From a virus: a stretch of 38,817 bases of DNA. Positions within the stretch are counted from its first letter, which is position 1, and every line of letters starts with the position of its first letter. The position numbers and the translations under genes are program-made. Location: the IMG/VR virus record IMGVR_UViG_3300033145_003114, positions 1 through 38,817 of that record, one strand, 5' to 3'. Below the pieces are notes generated by a model. The model worked only from the letters and a program-made list of their open reading frames with translations. It ran no database searches and had not been told where the DNA came from. Of this stretch, positions 1 to 8,787 are shown piece by piece.

Positions 1-124
1 CTGCTGCTATTTTTATCAATTGTTTAGCTTGTTTAAGATTACAATCGTGATTACTTCCTATTTCAGCGATTATAAAACACGATTCTTTTTCACCAATATA
101 TTTACTACCAATTTTTATTCTCAT
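1..124 (-). CDS. pseI: Pseudaminic/sialic acid synthase, N-terminal fragment (runs off window)
   Basis: Only the first 41 codons are present; the gene continues past the left edge. The ATG at 124 lies 2 nt after the stop of the upstream SpsF-like gene. The translated start contains FIIAEIGSNH followed by LKQAKQLIKIAA. This is the hallmark N-terminus of the NeuB/PseI family, which condenses phosphoenolpyruvate with an amino-hexose to give a nonulosonic acid. PseI is preferred over NeuB because PseB and PseC homologues lie just upstream in the same operon. The catalytic core and the C-terminal antifreeze-like (SAF) domain are outside the window, so the substrate cannot be decided from this fragment alone. 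Confidence 0.8.
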   Translation of the reverse strand, partial: MRIKIGSKYIGEKESCFIIAEIGSNHDCNLKQAKQLIKIAA

Positions 125-126
125 TG

Positions 127-885
127 CTAGGACTCTTTAACCAAATTTTTTAGACGTTTGTGGTAATCATGAATATTTTCTTCTTCCTCGTTTATAAATT
201 GAGGATTTTTCTCAAGAAAATCAAGAATTTCTTGTAGATGAAAAATCTTATTTTCTTTATATAAAAAAGAAAAAATAGACTTTATTCGTTGAAAATCTTT
301 TTCAGTATCTACTGTCAAATGAATATGAGACCAATCTTGTTTATTTCCAACACTAACAATTTTGTATTGTTTTTCATTTTTCCAGATATAAAGTATAACA
401 TGTTCTCGTTCTATAGATGATTTTGCTTCATACCATGCTTTTTCCAAAAGTAAAAAAGAAAAAATTCCAACTGCTGCGATGCCAGAAGGATAGTTTAAAC
501 TTCCTCGTACATAGTCTATTTTTCCATTATATTTTAAATAGTGACCAATCACTCGATCAATGATTTCAGGATCAATCAAAGGACAATCACCGCAAAATCG
601 AGCAATAATCTGAGCTTGATAATATTTTGCAGTTTGATAAAATCGGTCCAAAACATCTTTTTCACTTCCGGTAAAAGTTTTCAAATTTAAATCTTTAGCA
701 AGAAGAGTAATTGGTTCATCTATTTTCTTATCAGTTGTCGCTATGACAAGCTTATCTAAAAACTTAGAATGTTTCAATCTATTTGCAGTATGCCAAAGTA
801 CGGGTTTATCAACTATTTTTCGCATCATTTTACCCGGCAATCTAGTAGAACCCATTCTAGCTTGAATTATTCCTATAACCTTCAT
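127..885 (-). CDS. SpsF/NeuA-like sugar cytidylyltransferase
   Basis: This 252-residue protein belongs to the SpsF (COG1861) branch of the CMP-sugar synthetase superfamily. It opens with IIQARMGSTRLPGKM, the nucleotide-binding loop. It also has TDKKIDEP (about 50-57), GSEKDVLDRFY (about 73-83) and FCGDCPLIDPEIID (about 97-110); the latter carries the acidic metal-binding residues. In pseudaminic and legionaminic clusters such proteins sit beside the synthase and are thought to activate the nonulosonic acid with CMP, which would fill the PseF role here. It overlaps the upstream methyltransferase gene by 4 nt and is followed directly by pseI. The exact sugar is inferred from neighbours. Confidence 0.8.
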   Translation of the reverse strand: MKVIGIIQARMGSTRLPGKMMRKIVDKPVLWHTANRLKHSKFLDKLVIATTDKKIDEPITLLAKDLNLKTFTGSEKDVLDRFYQTAKYYQAQIIARFCGDCPLIDPEIIDRVIGHYLKYNGKIDYVRGSLNYPSGIAAVGIFSFLLLEKAWYEAKSSIEREHVILYIWKNEKQYKIVSVGNKQDWSHIHLTVDTEKDFQRIKSIFSFLYKENKIFHLQEILDFLEKNPQFINEEEENIHDYHKRLKNLVKES

Positions 886-1514
886 TTTTTCTTCAATAAA
901 AAAATAGTACTTTGTTTTTTTGTATTCTGAAATTGTAAACGAACTTCTTTAACTAATTTTAAATTAGGAATAAGATTAAGATAAAGTTTTACAAAATTCG
1001 TTTTCCATAATAATTCATTACAACCCCGATATTTTACTACCTTATATATATTTGAAAAATATTCGGAACCCCAAATATAACTTGAAGTGCATCTAGCTAT
1101 CTCATTTAATATTCTATTAAGATTTTTCGGAGCAATGTGGATAAGAAGTCCGGCAGTAAAAATCAGATCGAAATATTCATCCTTAAATGGAAGATTAGAA
1201 GCTGAACCTTGAATAATATTAATTTCATGAACACGGGATTTAGCAATTTCAATGGCATAACTTTGCAATTCGATCCCAAATAAATTTATAAAACCCATTT
1301 GCTTCAAACAAAGTAGTTGATTTCCAATATTACAACCAACTTCTAAAATTCGAATTGAACGATTGAAACTACCCAAAAAATTTTCAATTATTTTAGTCCG
1401 GCTAATACCGTAATTCTTTTTAAAAAGAGAATTCATTTGCACTATGGAAGAAAAATTACGATTGGTGTAGTCTTTGCCAAATTTTCCTTGCCAAATTTTT
1501 TCTTGTAAATTCAT
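882..1514 (-). CDS. Class I SAM-dependent methyltransferase
   Basis: A 210-residue Rossmann methyltransferase. The SAM-binding glycine loop is ILEVGCNIGNQL at about residues 55-66. It is followed by the acidic end of strand 2 (FGIELQSYAIEIA), a motif II-like NLPFKDEYFDLIFTAGLLIH (about 105-124) and the post-core helix around NRILNEIARC. The gene lies between pseC and the SpsF-like gene with 4-nt overlaps on both sides, the position often taken by sugar-modifying enzymes in pse-type clusters. The likely role is O- or N-methylation of a nonulosonic acid or its precursor. The sequence does not reveal the acceptor. Confidence 0.75.
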   Translation of the reverse strand: MNLQEKIWQGKFGKDYTNRNFSSIVQMNSLFKKNYGISRTKIIENFLGSFNRSIRILEVGCNIGNQLLCLKQMGFINLFGIELQSYAIEIAKSRVHEINIIQGSASNLPFKDEYFDLIFTAGLLIHIAPKNLNRILNEIARCTSSYIWGSEYFSNIYKVVKYRGCNELLWKTNFVKLYLNLIPNLKLVKEVRLQFQNTKKQSTIFLLKKK

Positions 1515-2662
1515 AATTTTATCTCTTGGATTATTTTTATAACTCGTTCTATATCAGCATCTGTCATCGCTGGATAAATCGGGATGCTAATTTCTCGTTC
1601 ATAAAAATCTTCTGCGTTTGGGCAACCTTCTAAAGAATAACCTAATTTTTGGTAATATGGATGTCGATAAATTGGTAGATAGTGAACTTGAACTCCTAAT
1701 CCTTGTTCTCGCAATTTATTAAAAATTTTTTTTCGCTCATTTTTGTATTTTTCTTTCAGTCGAATAGGATATAGATGCCAAGCAGATTGAGCATAAGATT
1801 TTTCTACCGGGATATCAAACCAAGAATTATCTCGAAAAGCATTAGAATATATCCTTGCAATTTCTCGACGCCGAGTAATAAACATATCTAATTTTTTCAA
1901 TTGAGAAATTCCAAGAGCTGCTTGGAAATCAGTCAGATTGTAATTATAACCCAAAAGTTGCATTTCGGAATACCATCCTCCAGGATAATTTTTAACTTTG
2001 AATTCAACCGGATCTTTAGTGATGCCTAAGCCTCGAAACACCTTCAATCGTTTATAAAATGCTCTACTATTTGTTGTGATTGCACCTCCTTCACCTGTAG
2101 TTATTGATTTAAGAGGATGAAAACTAAAAATAGTCATATCGGAGTCCCGACAGCTTCCAATCTTTTCATTAAAATATTTTGCTCCTAAAGCATGGCAAGC
2201 ATCTTCTATTATTAGAAGATGACGGTATCGAGCAATAGCCCGGATTGTTGTCAAATCTACAGGATGTCCACCATAATGAATAGGAACAATTGCAATTGTC
2301 TTTTTCGTAATCAATTTTTCTATATTCTTAAAATCAAGATTTCCAGTATTAAGTTCTATATCAACAAAAACTGGTTCGGCTCCTAGAAATAAAGCAGCAT
2401 TACTTGTAGAAACAAAAGAAATCGGTGAAGTGATAATTTCATTACCCGATTTAATACCTGCAGCGAAATAAGCAGCGTGAAGAGCTGCAGTTCCTGAGGA
2501 GAATACTACCACATATTTCGCTCCGGTATAATTTTGTAGAGCTTTCTCAAACTCTTCAATTTTAGGTCCTCGTGTAATCCAATCACCTTTCAAAACATCA
2601 ACAACCGATTCGATATCTTTATTATCTATCCATTGACAACTATAGGACAAAAATTCACTCAC
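1511..2662 (-). CDS. pseC: UDP-4-keto-sugar aminotransferase, PseC-like (DegT/DnrJ/EryC1)
   Basis: This 383-residue PLP enzyme has the usual family length. It shows SCQWIDNKDIESVVDVLKGDW at the start, the phosphate-binding FSSGTAALHAAYFAAG (about 54-69), HYGGHPVDL, IEDACHALGA (PLP-contacting Asp and His), and the Schiff-base lysine in FSFHPLKSITTGEGG (about 180-194). The FHPxKxITTGEGG form and the late VHYLPIYRHPYYQ are typical of PseC, which transfers an amino group to UDP-4-keto-6-deoxy-L-AltNAc made by PseB. It directly follows the PseB-like gene with a 4-nt overlap. A neighbouring pathway such as legionaminate or a viosamine-like sugar is the main alternative. Confidence 0.88.
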   Translation of the reverse strand: MSEFLSYSCQWIDNKDIESVVDVLKGDWITRGPKIEEFEKALQNYTGAKYVVVFSSGTAALHAAYFAAGIKSGNEIITSPISFVSTSNAALFLGAEPVFVDIELNTGNLDFKNIEKLITKKTIAIVPIHYGGHPVDLTTIRAIARYRHLLIIEDACHALGAKYFNEKIGSCRDSDMTIFSFHPLKSITTGEGGAITTNSRAFYKRLKVFRGLGITKDPVEFKVKNYPGGWYSEMQLLGYNYNLTDFQAALGISQLKKLDMFITRRREIARIYSNAFRDNSWFDIPVEKSYAQSAWHLYPIRLKEKYKNERKKIFNKLREQGLGVQVHYLPIYRHPYYQKLGYSLEGCPNAEDFYEREISIPIYPAMTDADIERVIKIIQEIKL

Positions 2663-3660
2663 TCTTCAATTTCCTCTTTTGATAAATTTTGAATCATTGC
2701 GTGAAGTTTTTGCTTAGAAAGCCAATGAGGATTATTTTTACTAGTATATTTAAATCCAAGAGAAAGGCGATTACTGCCTAATTTTTTTGCCTTCCGACCC
2801 CAAAAAGGATGTTCTGGTTCAATAATAAAATAATCATTAAATTCCAACGAATGTTGCGCTTCTTCTTCCGTCAAAAGAGTTTCATCGATTTTTTCACCAG
2901 GACGAATTCCTATTATTCTTTTTTCAGCACTCGGAACAATTGCATCTGCTAAATCAATTATTTTAATGCTAGGTATTTTAGGAATAAAAATTTCACCACC
3001 CTGCATTTTATCAATACAAAAAATAATAAATCGCACAGCTTCTTCTTGGGTAATCCAAAATCTAGTCATTTTTTCATCAGTTATAGTAATAATGCCAGTT
3101 TGTTTTTGTCGGAGGAAAAGTGGAACAACACTTCCTCTACTACCTACAACATTTCCGTATCTGACACAACTCATTTTAATGTTTTTGCCACTAGCATATG
3201 AGTTTGCTTGAATAAATAGTTTTTCTGCTACTAATTTAGTTGCTCCATATAAATTTATTGGATATGAACATTTATCGGTACTTAATGCCATTACTTTCTC
3301 AACCTTGTTATCAATTACTGCATCTATTACATTTATTGTTCCATTAATATTTGTTTTAATCGCTTCGATTGGATTGTATTCACAAGTTGGAACCTGTTTC
3401 AATGCTGCCGCGTGAATCGTTATATCAACATTATTCATAGCTCTATATAATCTATCTCTATCTCTAATATTTCCGATAAAGAATCTAAGTCTATTATTTT
3501 TAAATCTTTCTCTCATTTTTTGTTGTTTTAATTCTCCACGAGAAAATATTCGAATTGTTTTTGGCTGAAATTCATTAAGAACAATTTCTACAAATTTTTG
3601 TCCAAAAGATCCTGTGCCTCCAGTAATCAAAATAATTTTATCTTTAAATAATGCTTTCAT
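2659..3660 (-). CDS. pseB: UDP-GlcNAc 4,6-dehydratase (inverting), PseB-like
   Basis: Extended SDR enzyme of about 333 residues. It has the NAD-binding ILITGGTGSFGQKF near the N-terminus, a central MALSTDKCSYPINLYGATK carrying the YxxxK catalytic pair with the conserved STDK, and RYGNVVGSRGSVVP. This combination is diagnostic of the PseB/FlaA1/CapD-short group, which makes the 4-keto-6-deoxy sugar that begins pseudaminic acid synthesis. Two ATGs are possible, at 3672 and 3660. I chose 3660 because the protein then starts MKALFKDKIILITGG like its family, although the purine tract before it is close. The gene overlaps the MAF-like gene upstream. Confidence 0.9.
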   Translation of the reverse strand: MKALFKDKIILITGGTGSFGQKFVEIVLNEFQPKTIRIFSRGELKQQKMRERFKNNRLRFFIGNIRDRDRLYRAMNNVDITIHAAALKQVPTCEYNPIEAIKTNINGTINVIDAVIDNKVEKVMALSTDKCSYPINLYGATKLVAEKLFIQANSYASGKNIKMSCVRYGNVVGSRGSVVPLFLRQKQTGIITITDEKMTRFWITQEEAVRFIIFCIDKMQGGEIFIPKIPSIKIIDLADAIVPSAEKRIIGIRPGEKIDETLLTEEEAQHSLEFNDYFIIEPEHPFWGRKAKKLGSNRLSLGFKYTSKNNPHWLSKQKLHAMIQNLSKEEIEE

Positions 3661-4363
3661 ACCCTTTCCCATAAAAATAACGTTGTATTTCTATACCATA
3701 AGATTTAAATATTTCAGCCAACCAAATTTGTCCTTGCATATGCTTAACAGAATGTCGAGCTTTTCCTTCTTGCCATTCCTGTGGATATTCTTTAAAAGGT
3801 TCTCTGAGAATTTTTCTCATTTCTCCCCGATGGGCATGGTATTGAAATTTTCTAGCACATTCTTCACAACCCACTAACGTTACTCTTTTTGCTCCCAAGA
3901 CAACTGCAGCCTGAATTGGTGGATGTGAACTGGTTCCGAAAGAACGAAAAACGGTTGATTTTCCAGCCATAATTTCTTTTACTGCTGTTATAAATCTTTC
4001 TTTACTATGACCTCCAATAGCAGATTTGGCATAAATTGGAATTTCACCATACTGACCAGTTTGATTGTAAGGACGTCCCAAACTATCATGAGTACAATCT
4101 ACTGGACAAAAACAAATAAATTTAGGTAAAAATTTTGAGTATAGGTCTGGATATTTATCTCGTAATATTTTTAAAGGAAGAGCATGAACGCAAGAATGAA
4201 ATGTAGCATTTGGGATACCAAGACATGACATATTAACTGTAATCACGATTTTATCATCAAAAAAATTATCTGGAAAATCATCCAAACTTGGACCAGAACC
4301 AGCTATAAGAATTTCTTGACCTTTATATTTATTTCTTAAATTAGAATCTTCAATAAATCTCAT
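3644..4363 (-). CDS. DUF115/MAF-like glycosyl-transfer protein, copy 1
   Basis: A 239-residue protein with a Rossmann-like start, ILIAGSGPSLDDFPDNFF (about 18-35), then DDKIVITVNMSC. A second conserved block, AAVVLGAKRVTLVGCEECA, lies at about 153-171 and is followed by YHAHRG. The GSGPSL loop plus LGxxxVxLVGxE is the signature of the DUF115 (MptE-like/MAF_flag10) fold. In motility-associated factors this domain goes with transfer of pseudaminic acid onto flagellin. The next gene upstream (4360-5091) is a clear paralogue. ATGA coupling links the two, and a good AGGAG precedes this start. Transfer of a nonulosonic acid to a protein acceptor is inferred from family and context. GT42-type sialyltransferases have a similar N-terminal motif and remain possible. 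Confidence 0.55.
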   Translation of the reverse strand: MRFIEDSNLRNKYKGQEILIAGSGPSLDDFPDNFFDDKIVITVNMSCLGIPNATFHSCVHALPLKILRDKYPDLYSKFLPKFICFCPVDCTHDSLGRPYNQTGQYGEIPIYAKSAIGGHSKERFITAVKEIMAGKSTVFRSFGTSSHPPIQAAVVLGAKRVTLVGCEECARKFQYHAHRGEMRKILREPFKEYPQEWQEGKARHSVKHMQGQIWLAEIFKSYGIEIQRYFYGKGYESII

Positions 4364-5091
4364 ATTATTCTCCTATATCCTTCATTGTAAAGATATTTTT
4401 GGATTTTTATTCCATAATTAGAAAATATCTCTGTTAACCATTTTGTTCCACTACGCATTTCCTGAAATGTAATTTCAATTTCTTTTCGGAATTCTTTAAA
4501 AGTTTTGTATCGAGAAATTACTGTACTAAATCTACCACTTTCAGGAGCTTCAAGAACATTCCCTCGTAATTGTTCGTCACAACCCGCTAGGGTAATTTGA
4601 TTGGCACCTAGAAAAATAGCAATTTCTATTGCACCATGAGCAATAGCACTCCACATTAAAATATAAATTGACTGATTTTGAAATTGTAGAAGATTTTGTG
4701 CCATTTTTTCAAAAATTGATTTTCTGTCAGGAACAGGATCTCGTTCCCAAGGTACGTAAATCATTTCGCTACCGACATCACCTAGTCCAAATAAATTTTT
4801 CTTCGGATTATATCTGGCAGGATCATTTGGATCGGGAAGATAGCAACAAATAAACTTTTCAAGACAATTAGGTATCTTCCGCCGGGCTTCTTCGACTACA
4901 CTTTGATGATTAGTAAAAAAAAATTTAGATTTAGGGAGAGCAAGGCACATGTAATTCAAAGTGATAATTATTTTATCTTTAAAGAAATCACAAGGATAGT
5001 CATGAAAAGAAGGACCTGGACCAACTATCCAAATCTCTTTATCTTTATATCTTCCCCGAAATTCTTCTAATGTTCTATATTTTCCTACCAT
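4360..5091 (-). CDS. DUF115/MAF-like glycosyl-transfer protein, copy 2
   Basis: A 243-residue paralogue of the protein at 3644-4363. It shares IWIVGPGPSFHDYPCDFFKDK near the N-terminus and IFLGANQITLAGCDEQ in the C-terminal half, and both proteins end in a similar way (a tyrosine-rich segment, then G-Y-x-x-I-I). An in-frame TTG at 5112 would lengthen it. I place the start at the ATG at 5091, which has a close AGGGAG and leaves a 7-nt overlap with the LicD-like gene. The fold assignment rests on the GPGPSF loop and LGAxxITLAGCD. Two diverged copies side by side suggest two acceptors or two linkages. Activity is inferred, not shown. Confidence 0.55.
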   Translation of the reverse strand: MVGKYRTLEEFRGRYKDKEIWIVGPGPSFHDYPCDFFKDKIIITLNYMCLALPKSKFFFTNHQSVVEEARRKIPNCLEKFICCYLPDPNDPARYNPKKNLFGLGDVGSEMIYVPWERDPVPDRKSIFEKMAQNLLQFQNQSIYILMWSAIAHGAIEIAIFLGANQITLAGCDEQLRGNVLEAPESGRFSTVISRYKTFKEFRKEIEITFQEMRSGTKWLTEIFSNYGIKIQKYLYNEGYRRII

Positions 5092-5741
5092 TTTCTCCCT
5101 CTTTTTAACCAATCAAGTCTCGCCTGCCCGTCAATTCGGGTTGCGTACGGCCAAGGAGATTCAGGCATATTTTGAACTAAAGCAATTTTCCATTGTTTAT
5201 TTTTCATCCAAGAATAACCCATAACAGGAGTTTTCCAATCAGTTCCAAAATTCATTTCTATCCATTTTTCAGGAGGTTTTGGAACTAAAAATGTTTTTCC
5301 TAAAAATTCAAATTCTTGGGGTGGATCAAACATACCCCTTGGGAAAAGAGTCATAGCAGCTCCAGCATCTCGTCCTAGATAACAAGTAATTGCACATAAA
5401 AATTTTGGATCTTTAGATGGATAAAGAATCTTGAAACCAAAAGTTGATTTACCACTAATCGGAGAATGAGCAAAAGACCAATGAATCGATGTTCCATTTG
5501 GAATATTATAAGTTTCCCAGATATTGCATCCTTCTTTGGTAAAATGATTTATCATAGCGACAATATTTTCATAAGGAATCGAAGACAGGATAAAGAAGTC
5601 AAAATCACCATCCCAAGGAAGTAAACGATTTTCTCTTACTGCTCCCAATAAAATTCCTTGACACAGAATTAATGGTACTTCATATTTATCAGCAACTTCC
5701 TTGACATGAAGAAAATTATCAATTTTTTGTTTTTCATCCAT
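5085..5741 (-). CDS. LicD-family phosphotransferase-like protein
   Basis: A 218-residue protein whose first 55 residues match the LicD nucleotidyltransferase-fold core: a helix ending in DKYEVPLILCQG, then ILLGAVRENRLLPWDGDFDFFIL. The GxLLGAxRxxxxxPWDxDxD motif holds the metal-binding aspartates. LicD proteins move phosphocholine or related phospho-groups from CDP carriers onto glycans. The cluster also contains a LicC-like cytidylyltransferase (8788-10206), which supports a CDP-linked donor. The start has a strong GAGGAG. The sequence around it, AGGAGTTAATTTTTATGG, is almost identical to the initiation site inside the split ligase. The transferred group cannot be identified. Confidence 0.7.
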   Translation of the reverse strand: MDEKQKIDNFLHVKEVADKYEVPLILCQGILLGAVRENRLLPWDGDFDFFILSSIPYENIVAMINHFTKEGCNIWETYNIPNGTSIHWSFAHSPISGKSTFGFKILYPSKDPKFLCAITCYLGRDAGAAMTLFPRGMFDPPQEFEFLGKTFLVPKPPEKWIEMNFGTDWKTPVMGYSWMKNKQWKIALVQNMPESPWPYATRIDGQARLDWLKRGRKW

Positions 5742-5746
5742 AAAAA

Positions 5747-6556
5747 TTAACTCCTCAATTGTAATTTATTATCTTTCCAAAAATACGGTATTTGATCCAC
5801 TCGTTTCTTTTTCCCACCAGCTAATTGTCGATTGTTTTCAAATTCTTGAGCAAATTGCTTTGGATTCAAAAGTCCCCATTTATGGCGAGTATGAGTTTGA
5901 TGTAACATTCTGAAAGAAGAAATATCAACACTGGGAATTACTCGTTCAATGGCATCATAGATAATCCATCCATCCCAAAGTTGTCTTCCTAAAAGAAAAT
6001 CGGGCAAATACCCTTTAGGATAGAGGTTTTTTGTGAAAATATAACAATCGCAAGAACCAGGATGTCGAAGTCTTCCATGTTTATAAATTAATTCTTTAAG
6101 AGAATTTTTCCATTCTCCAGAAAAATTAACTTTACCTATAGACATTTCTTTACTTTCTTTAACTGTGCCATTCCATTCGGAAAACAGATCGTATCTTCTA
6201 GCTAATAGAAGAAATTGGTTAAATGTTATTTTTATTGTTTTGATCATATCAGTTAAATCTTCTAACAGAATAACATCAGAATGAAGATAACAGAGAATTT
6301 CTGAAGAAGCTATCTCTTGAGCTGTTTCAAATAAATGATTAAGATAAGGGGTGCCAAAATTATTTACTTTTGCGTCTTTAAAATGTTTCAGGTTCAATTC
6401 TTTGCAAATAGCTTCTGTACCAGATTCATTGCCAAATAAAATAATTTCAGCTTTTGGTTGCGTAAGCTTCCAACTAGTAATTGCATTTATTTGATTTGTT
6501 TTAAAAAGTCCATTTGGAATATCAGCAAAAACTCTGGGAAAAGAAAAAATGGTCAT
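5747..6556 (-). CDS. GT-A-like glycosyltransferase, single domain
   Basis: A 269-residue protein related to the two halves of 6560-8116 and to 12646-13428. The shared layout is an N-terminal TIFSFPRVF, then NAITSWKLTQPKAEIILFGNESGTE (about 24-48), FGTPYLNHLF, a CYLHSDVILL segment that looks like a GT-A DxD-type metal site (about 89-98), and a distal LLGRQLWDGWIIYDAI, also seen in relatives. The pattern suggests a soluble sugar-nucleotide-dependent transferase. There is no signal peptide or membrane segment. It lies in the middle of the glycan operon. The donor and acceptor are unknown. Confidence 0.65.
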   Translation of the reverse strand: MTIFSFPRVFADIPNGLFKTNQINAITSWKLTQPKAEIILFGNESGTEAICKELNLKHFKDAKVNNFGTPYLNHLFETAQEIASSEILCYLHSDVILLEDLTDMIKTIKITFNQFLLLARRYDLFSEWNGTVKESKEMSIGKVNFSGEWKNSLKELIYKHGRLRHPGSCDCYIFTKNLYPKGYLPDFLLGRQLWDGWIIYDAIERVIPSVDISSFRMLHQTHTRHKWGLLNPKQFAQEFENNRQLAGGKKKRVDQIPYFWKDNKLQLRS

Positions 6557-6559
6557 TGA

Positions 6560-8116
6560 TTATTCTCGTTTTTTAATTTTCAGATCCTTAGTAAAAATGT
6601 ATTGTGAATTATTTATATTGCCACCAGCAATTGCTGCTCCCCTGATCAATTCAAAATTTATTCTCGTTTCTATTTTGAATTGATGAGGTGCTACTGATTT
6701 CTCATTTCTTATATGTGTACAATGAATAGCGGTAATTACATTCATAGCGTCAATCACCGGAATATTTCGTTTAAGCATTTCATAAATTAACCAGTGTTCC
6801 CAATAGGGTCTGCCAAGTAAAAAATCAGGAAATTTTGAAATAGAAGGGAGAGAATTAAGAGTAAAAATAAAATAGTCTATATTAGACGGAGATAGTAAAT
6901 TGCCCTCGGTTTTGAGAAGTGTTTTTAATTTTACTTGCCAATTTTCTGTGAAGTCAATTTCATCCGAAATTTTTAAATTCCATTTTTGACCGATGATTAA
7001 AAATTCACGAAATTTATCTCTTGCAATTTTAATCATTTTTTCCAAATCACCAATTAGAATCAAGTCTGTACTGATAAAACCCAAAGTGCCATGAATTGCA
7101 TTTGCCAGCCCTCTATCAAAAATTGATCGGATTCTCGGCGTATAAAATTTTTTACCCATATCATTTATTGCAATTTTTTCAGGGCATCGATAAATTCGTT
7201 GTGATTCTAATGCCATTCTCTCATTTCCAGGTGCATTTCCAAGAAGCACAATTTCACTACTTGGGCAGGAGGCAAGCCAACTTTTAATCGCATTTCTTTG
7301 AATTCGATCAAATTCTCCTTGAAAATACCGAGGGTGGGTAAATAAAGATAGACTTTTATTCCGTTGAAGAATTCCATTTTCCAAGATAAAATTAGCATCT
7401 CGACAGGCTTTTTTCCCAGAACAAAGTTTTTCATTAATATCAGCTTCTTTCCAAAAATTATCAGTACGAGTTTTAACAGTATGTTTTTGATGAATTGTCA
7501 TGATATCCGGAGTAATATCAATTATTGGTATCTGTCTTCGCCAAGCATCATAAATAAGCCAGGCATCATAATAAAAAGTTCCGATATTAAAAGGAGGGAC
7601 TTCGGGATATAGATCTTTTGGAAATACGAAAAGATCAGTTCCGGCAACCGAGGTTTTGCCAATTTCTTTCCGGCGAGCAAAAGGATGGAGTAATCCTTTA
7701 TTCATTAGAATAAAATCTTTCCAATCCTCTGTCGGAAGAAGTTGAGAAATTTCTGAATCGTATCTAATTCCGATCATTAAAAATTTCTCAAATTTCTTGC
7801 GAACTAATTCAACAGCCTTTTCTAAATTTCCGATAAGCATGCAATCAGCATTAATAAAAGCTAATATCTCATTTCGGGCTTCTTGTTTTACCTGTTGAAA
7901 CAAACTACTAAGCAATGGCGAACCTAAATCCCCTGATCGAACACCATGTAAATGTTGGATTCCAAATTGTGCAGAAACTTCAGAAACTCCTTCAGCATTC
8001 GCCGCTAAAATTATTTCGCTATTGGGACATTCTTCTTTCCAAGTCCGGATTGCATTACGCTGAATAATTTCAAATTCTCCTATAAAATCTTTAGGCATAG
8101 TAAAAATTGAAATCAT
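6560..8116 (-). CDS. Tandem two-domain GT-A-like glycosyltransferase
   Basis: A 518-residue protein made of two related modules, about 1-250 and 256-518. Each begins with a short beta-strand (SIFTMPKDF; SLFTHPRYF), then IQRNAI-x-(T/S)W, a strand (SEIILAANAEG; SEIVLLGNAPG), and a putative metal site (FINADCML; FISTDLIL). Each ends with a W-LIYD/E region (YYDAWLIYDAW; YWEHWLIYEML). The metal-site aspartates are present in both halves, so both may be active, as in bifunctional polysaccharide synthases. It overlaps the DUF268-like gene by 4 nt. It arose by duplication and fusion of the same unit found as single domains at 5747 and 12646. Confidence 0.65.
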   Translation of the reverse strand: MISIFTMPKDFIGEFEIIQRNAIRTWKEECPNSEIILAANAEGVSEVSAQFGIQHLHGVRSGDLGSPLLSSLFQQVKQEARNEILAFINADCMLIGNLEKAVELVRKKFEKFLMIGIRYDSEISQLLPTEDWKDFILMNKGLLHPFARRKEIGKTSVAGTDLFVFPKDLYPEVPPFNIGTFYYDAWLIYDAWRRQIPIIDITPDIMTIHQKHTVKTRTDNFWKEADINEKLCSGKKACRDANFILENGILQRNKSLSLFTHPRYFQGEFDRIQRNAIKSWLASCPSSEIVLLGNAPGNERMALESQRIYRCPEKIAINDMGKKFYTPRIRSIFDRGLANAIHGTLGFISTDLILIGDLEKMIKIARDKFREFLIIGQKWNLKISDEIDFTENWQVKLKTLLKTEGNLLSPSNIDYFIFTLNSLPSISKFPDFLLGRPYWEHWLIYEMLKRNIPVIDAMNVITAIHCTHIRNEKSVAPHQFKIETRINFELIRGAAIAGGNINNSQYIFTKDLKIKKRE

Positions 8117-8787
8117 TTCGCAATCCTTAATTTAAAACAACCTACTGCATAATAGTGAGGAATTGAATAGGTCGCTTTCTCTTTTAAACAAGTCTCTTTA
8201 TCTGTTTGGATGTAAATATTATTTTCTCCTTCTTTTCTCCAGTAAGCTTCATCTTCTATTTTCCACCCTTCTAATAATCTAGGTAATCGTTTCTCACCAT
8301 AAATTCGGTGATAATAACCAATTGTATCATCTATCCCAATAGGAATCTGAAGAAGATGGAATCCTTCAGACCTAATAAGATGTCTCATTAATTTCATAAT
8401 CTTTAAATCTTGATCTGGCTCATCTTTGCTACTATAACGACCAGCAAGTCCTGCATGCTCTATACTAGAAAGATTTGTAATAAAATCAGGCATAACAGGT
8501 GCCTCTGGCCATATCCCAGTAAAACCCATAAATTGACTCTTGGCAAATTCTTCTTCAGAAAATAAATCTGTTATATCCCCCTGAATATATTTTAAGTTAG
8601 GCAATTGTTCTGGCATTTTTGGTGGTGCAATATCGATACAAATTACATTAAATCCATGTTTTGCTAAAATTCGACCATATCCTGCCTCACTTCCGCTGCC
8701 AAAATCTAAGATAGTTCCTCCTAAATTTTTAAGTTTAAGCATAAACCACGCTTGCCCTAAACTATCGCTACCTTCAATATCTTTCAT
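8113..8787 (-). CDS. SAM methyltransferase-like protein (DUF268-like)
   Basis: A 224-residue protein with a SAM-binding GTILDFGSGSEAGYGRILAKHG (about 34-55), an acidic strand-2 end (VICIDIAPPK), and a segment NLSSIEHAGLAGRYSSKDEPDQDL (about 125-148). That last segment resembles the SSxEHxGLGRYGDxxDPxGD block of DUF268 proteins and O-antigen-associated methyltransferase-like families. It is followed by LMRHLIRSEGFHLLQIPIG, a typical beta-4/5 region. It lies between two large glycan genes and directly abuts the upstream LicC-like fusion. It probably methylates a sugar or a phospho-substituent; which one is not evident. Confidence 0.6.
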   Translation of the reverse strand: MKDIEGSDSLGQAWFMLKLKNLGGTILDFGSGSEAGYGRILAKHGFNVICIDIAPPKMPEQLPNLKYIQGDITDLFSEEEFAKSQFMGFTGIWPEAPVMPDFITNLSSIEHAGLAGRYSSKDEPDQDLKIMKLMRHLIRSEGFHLLQIPIGIDDTIGYYHRIYGEKRLPRLLEGWKIEDEAYWRKEGENNIYIQTDKETCLKEKATYSIPHYYAVGCFKLRIAK

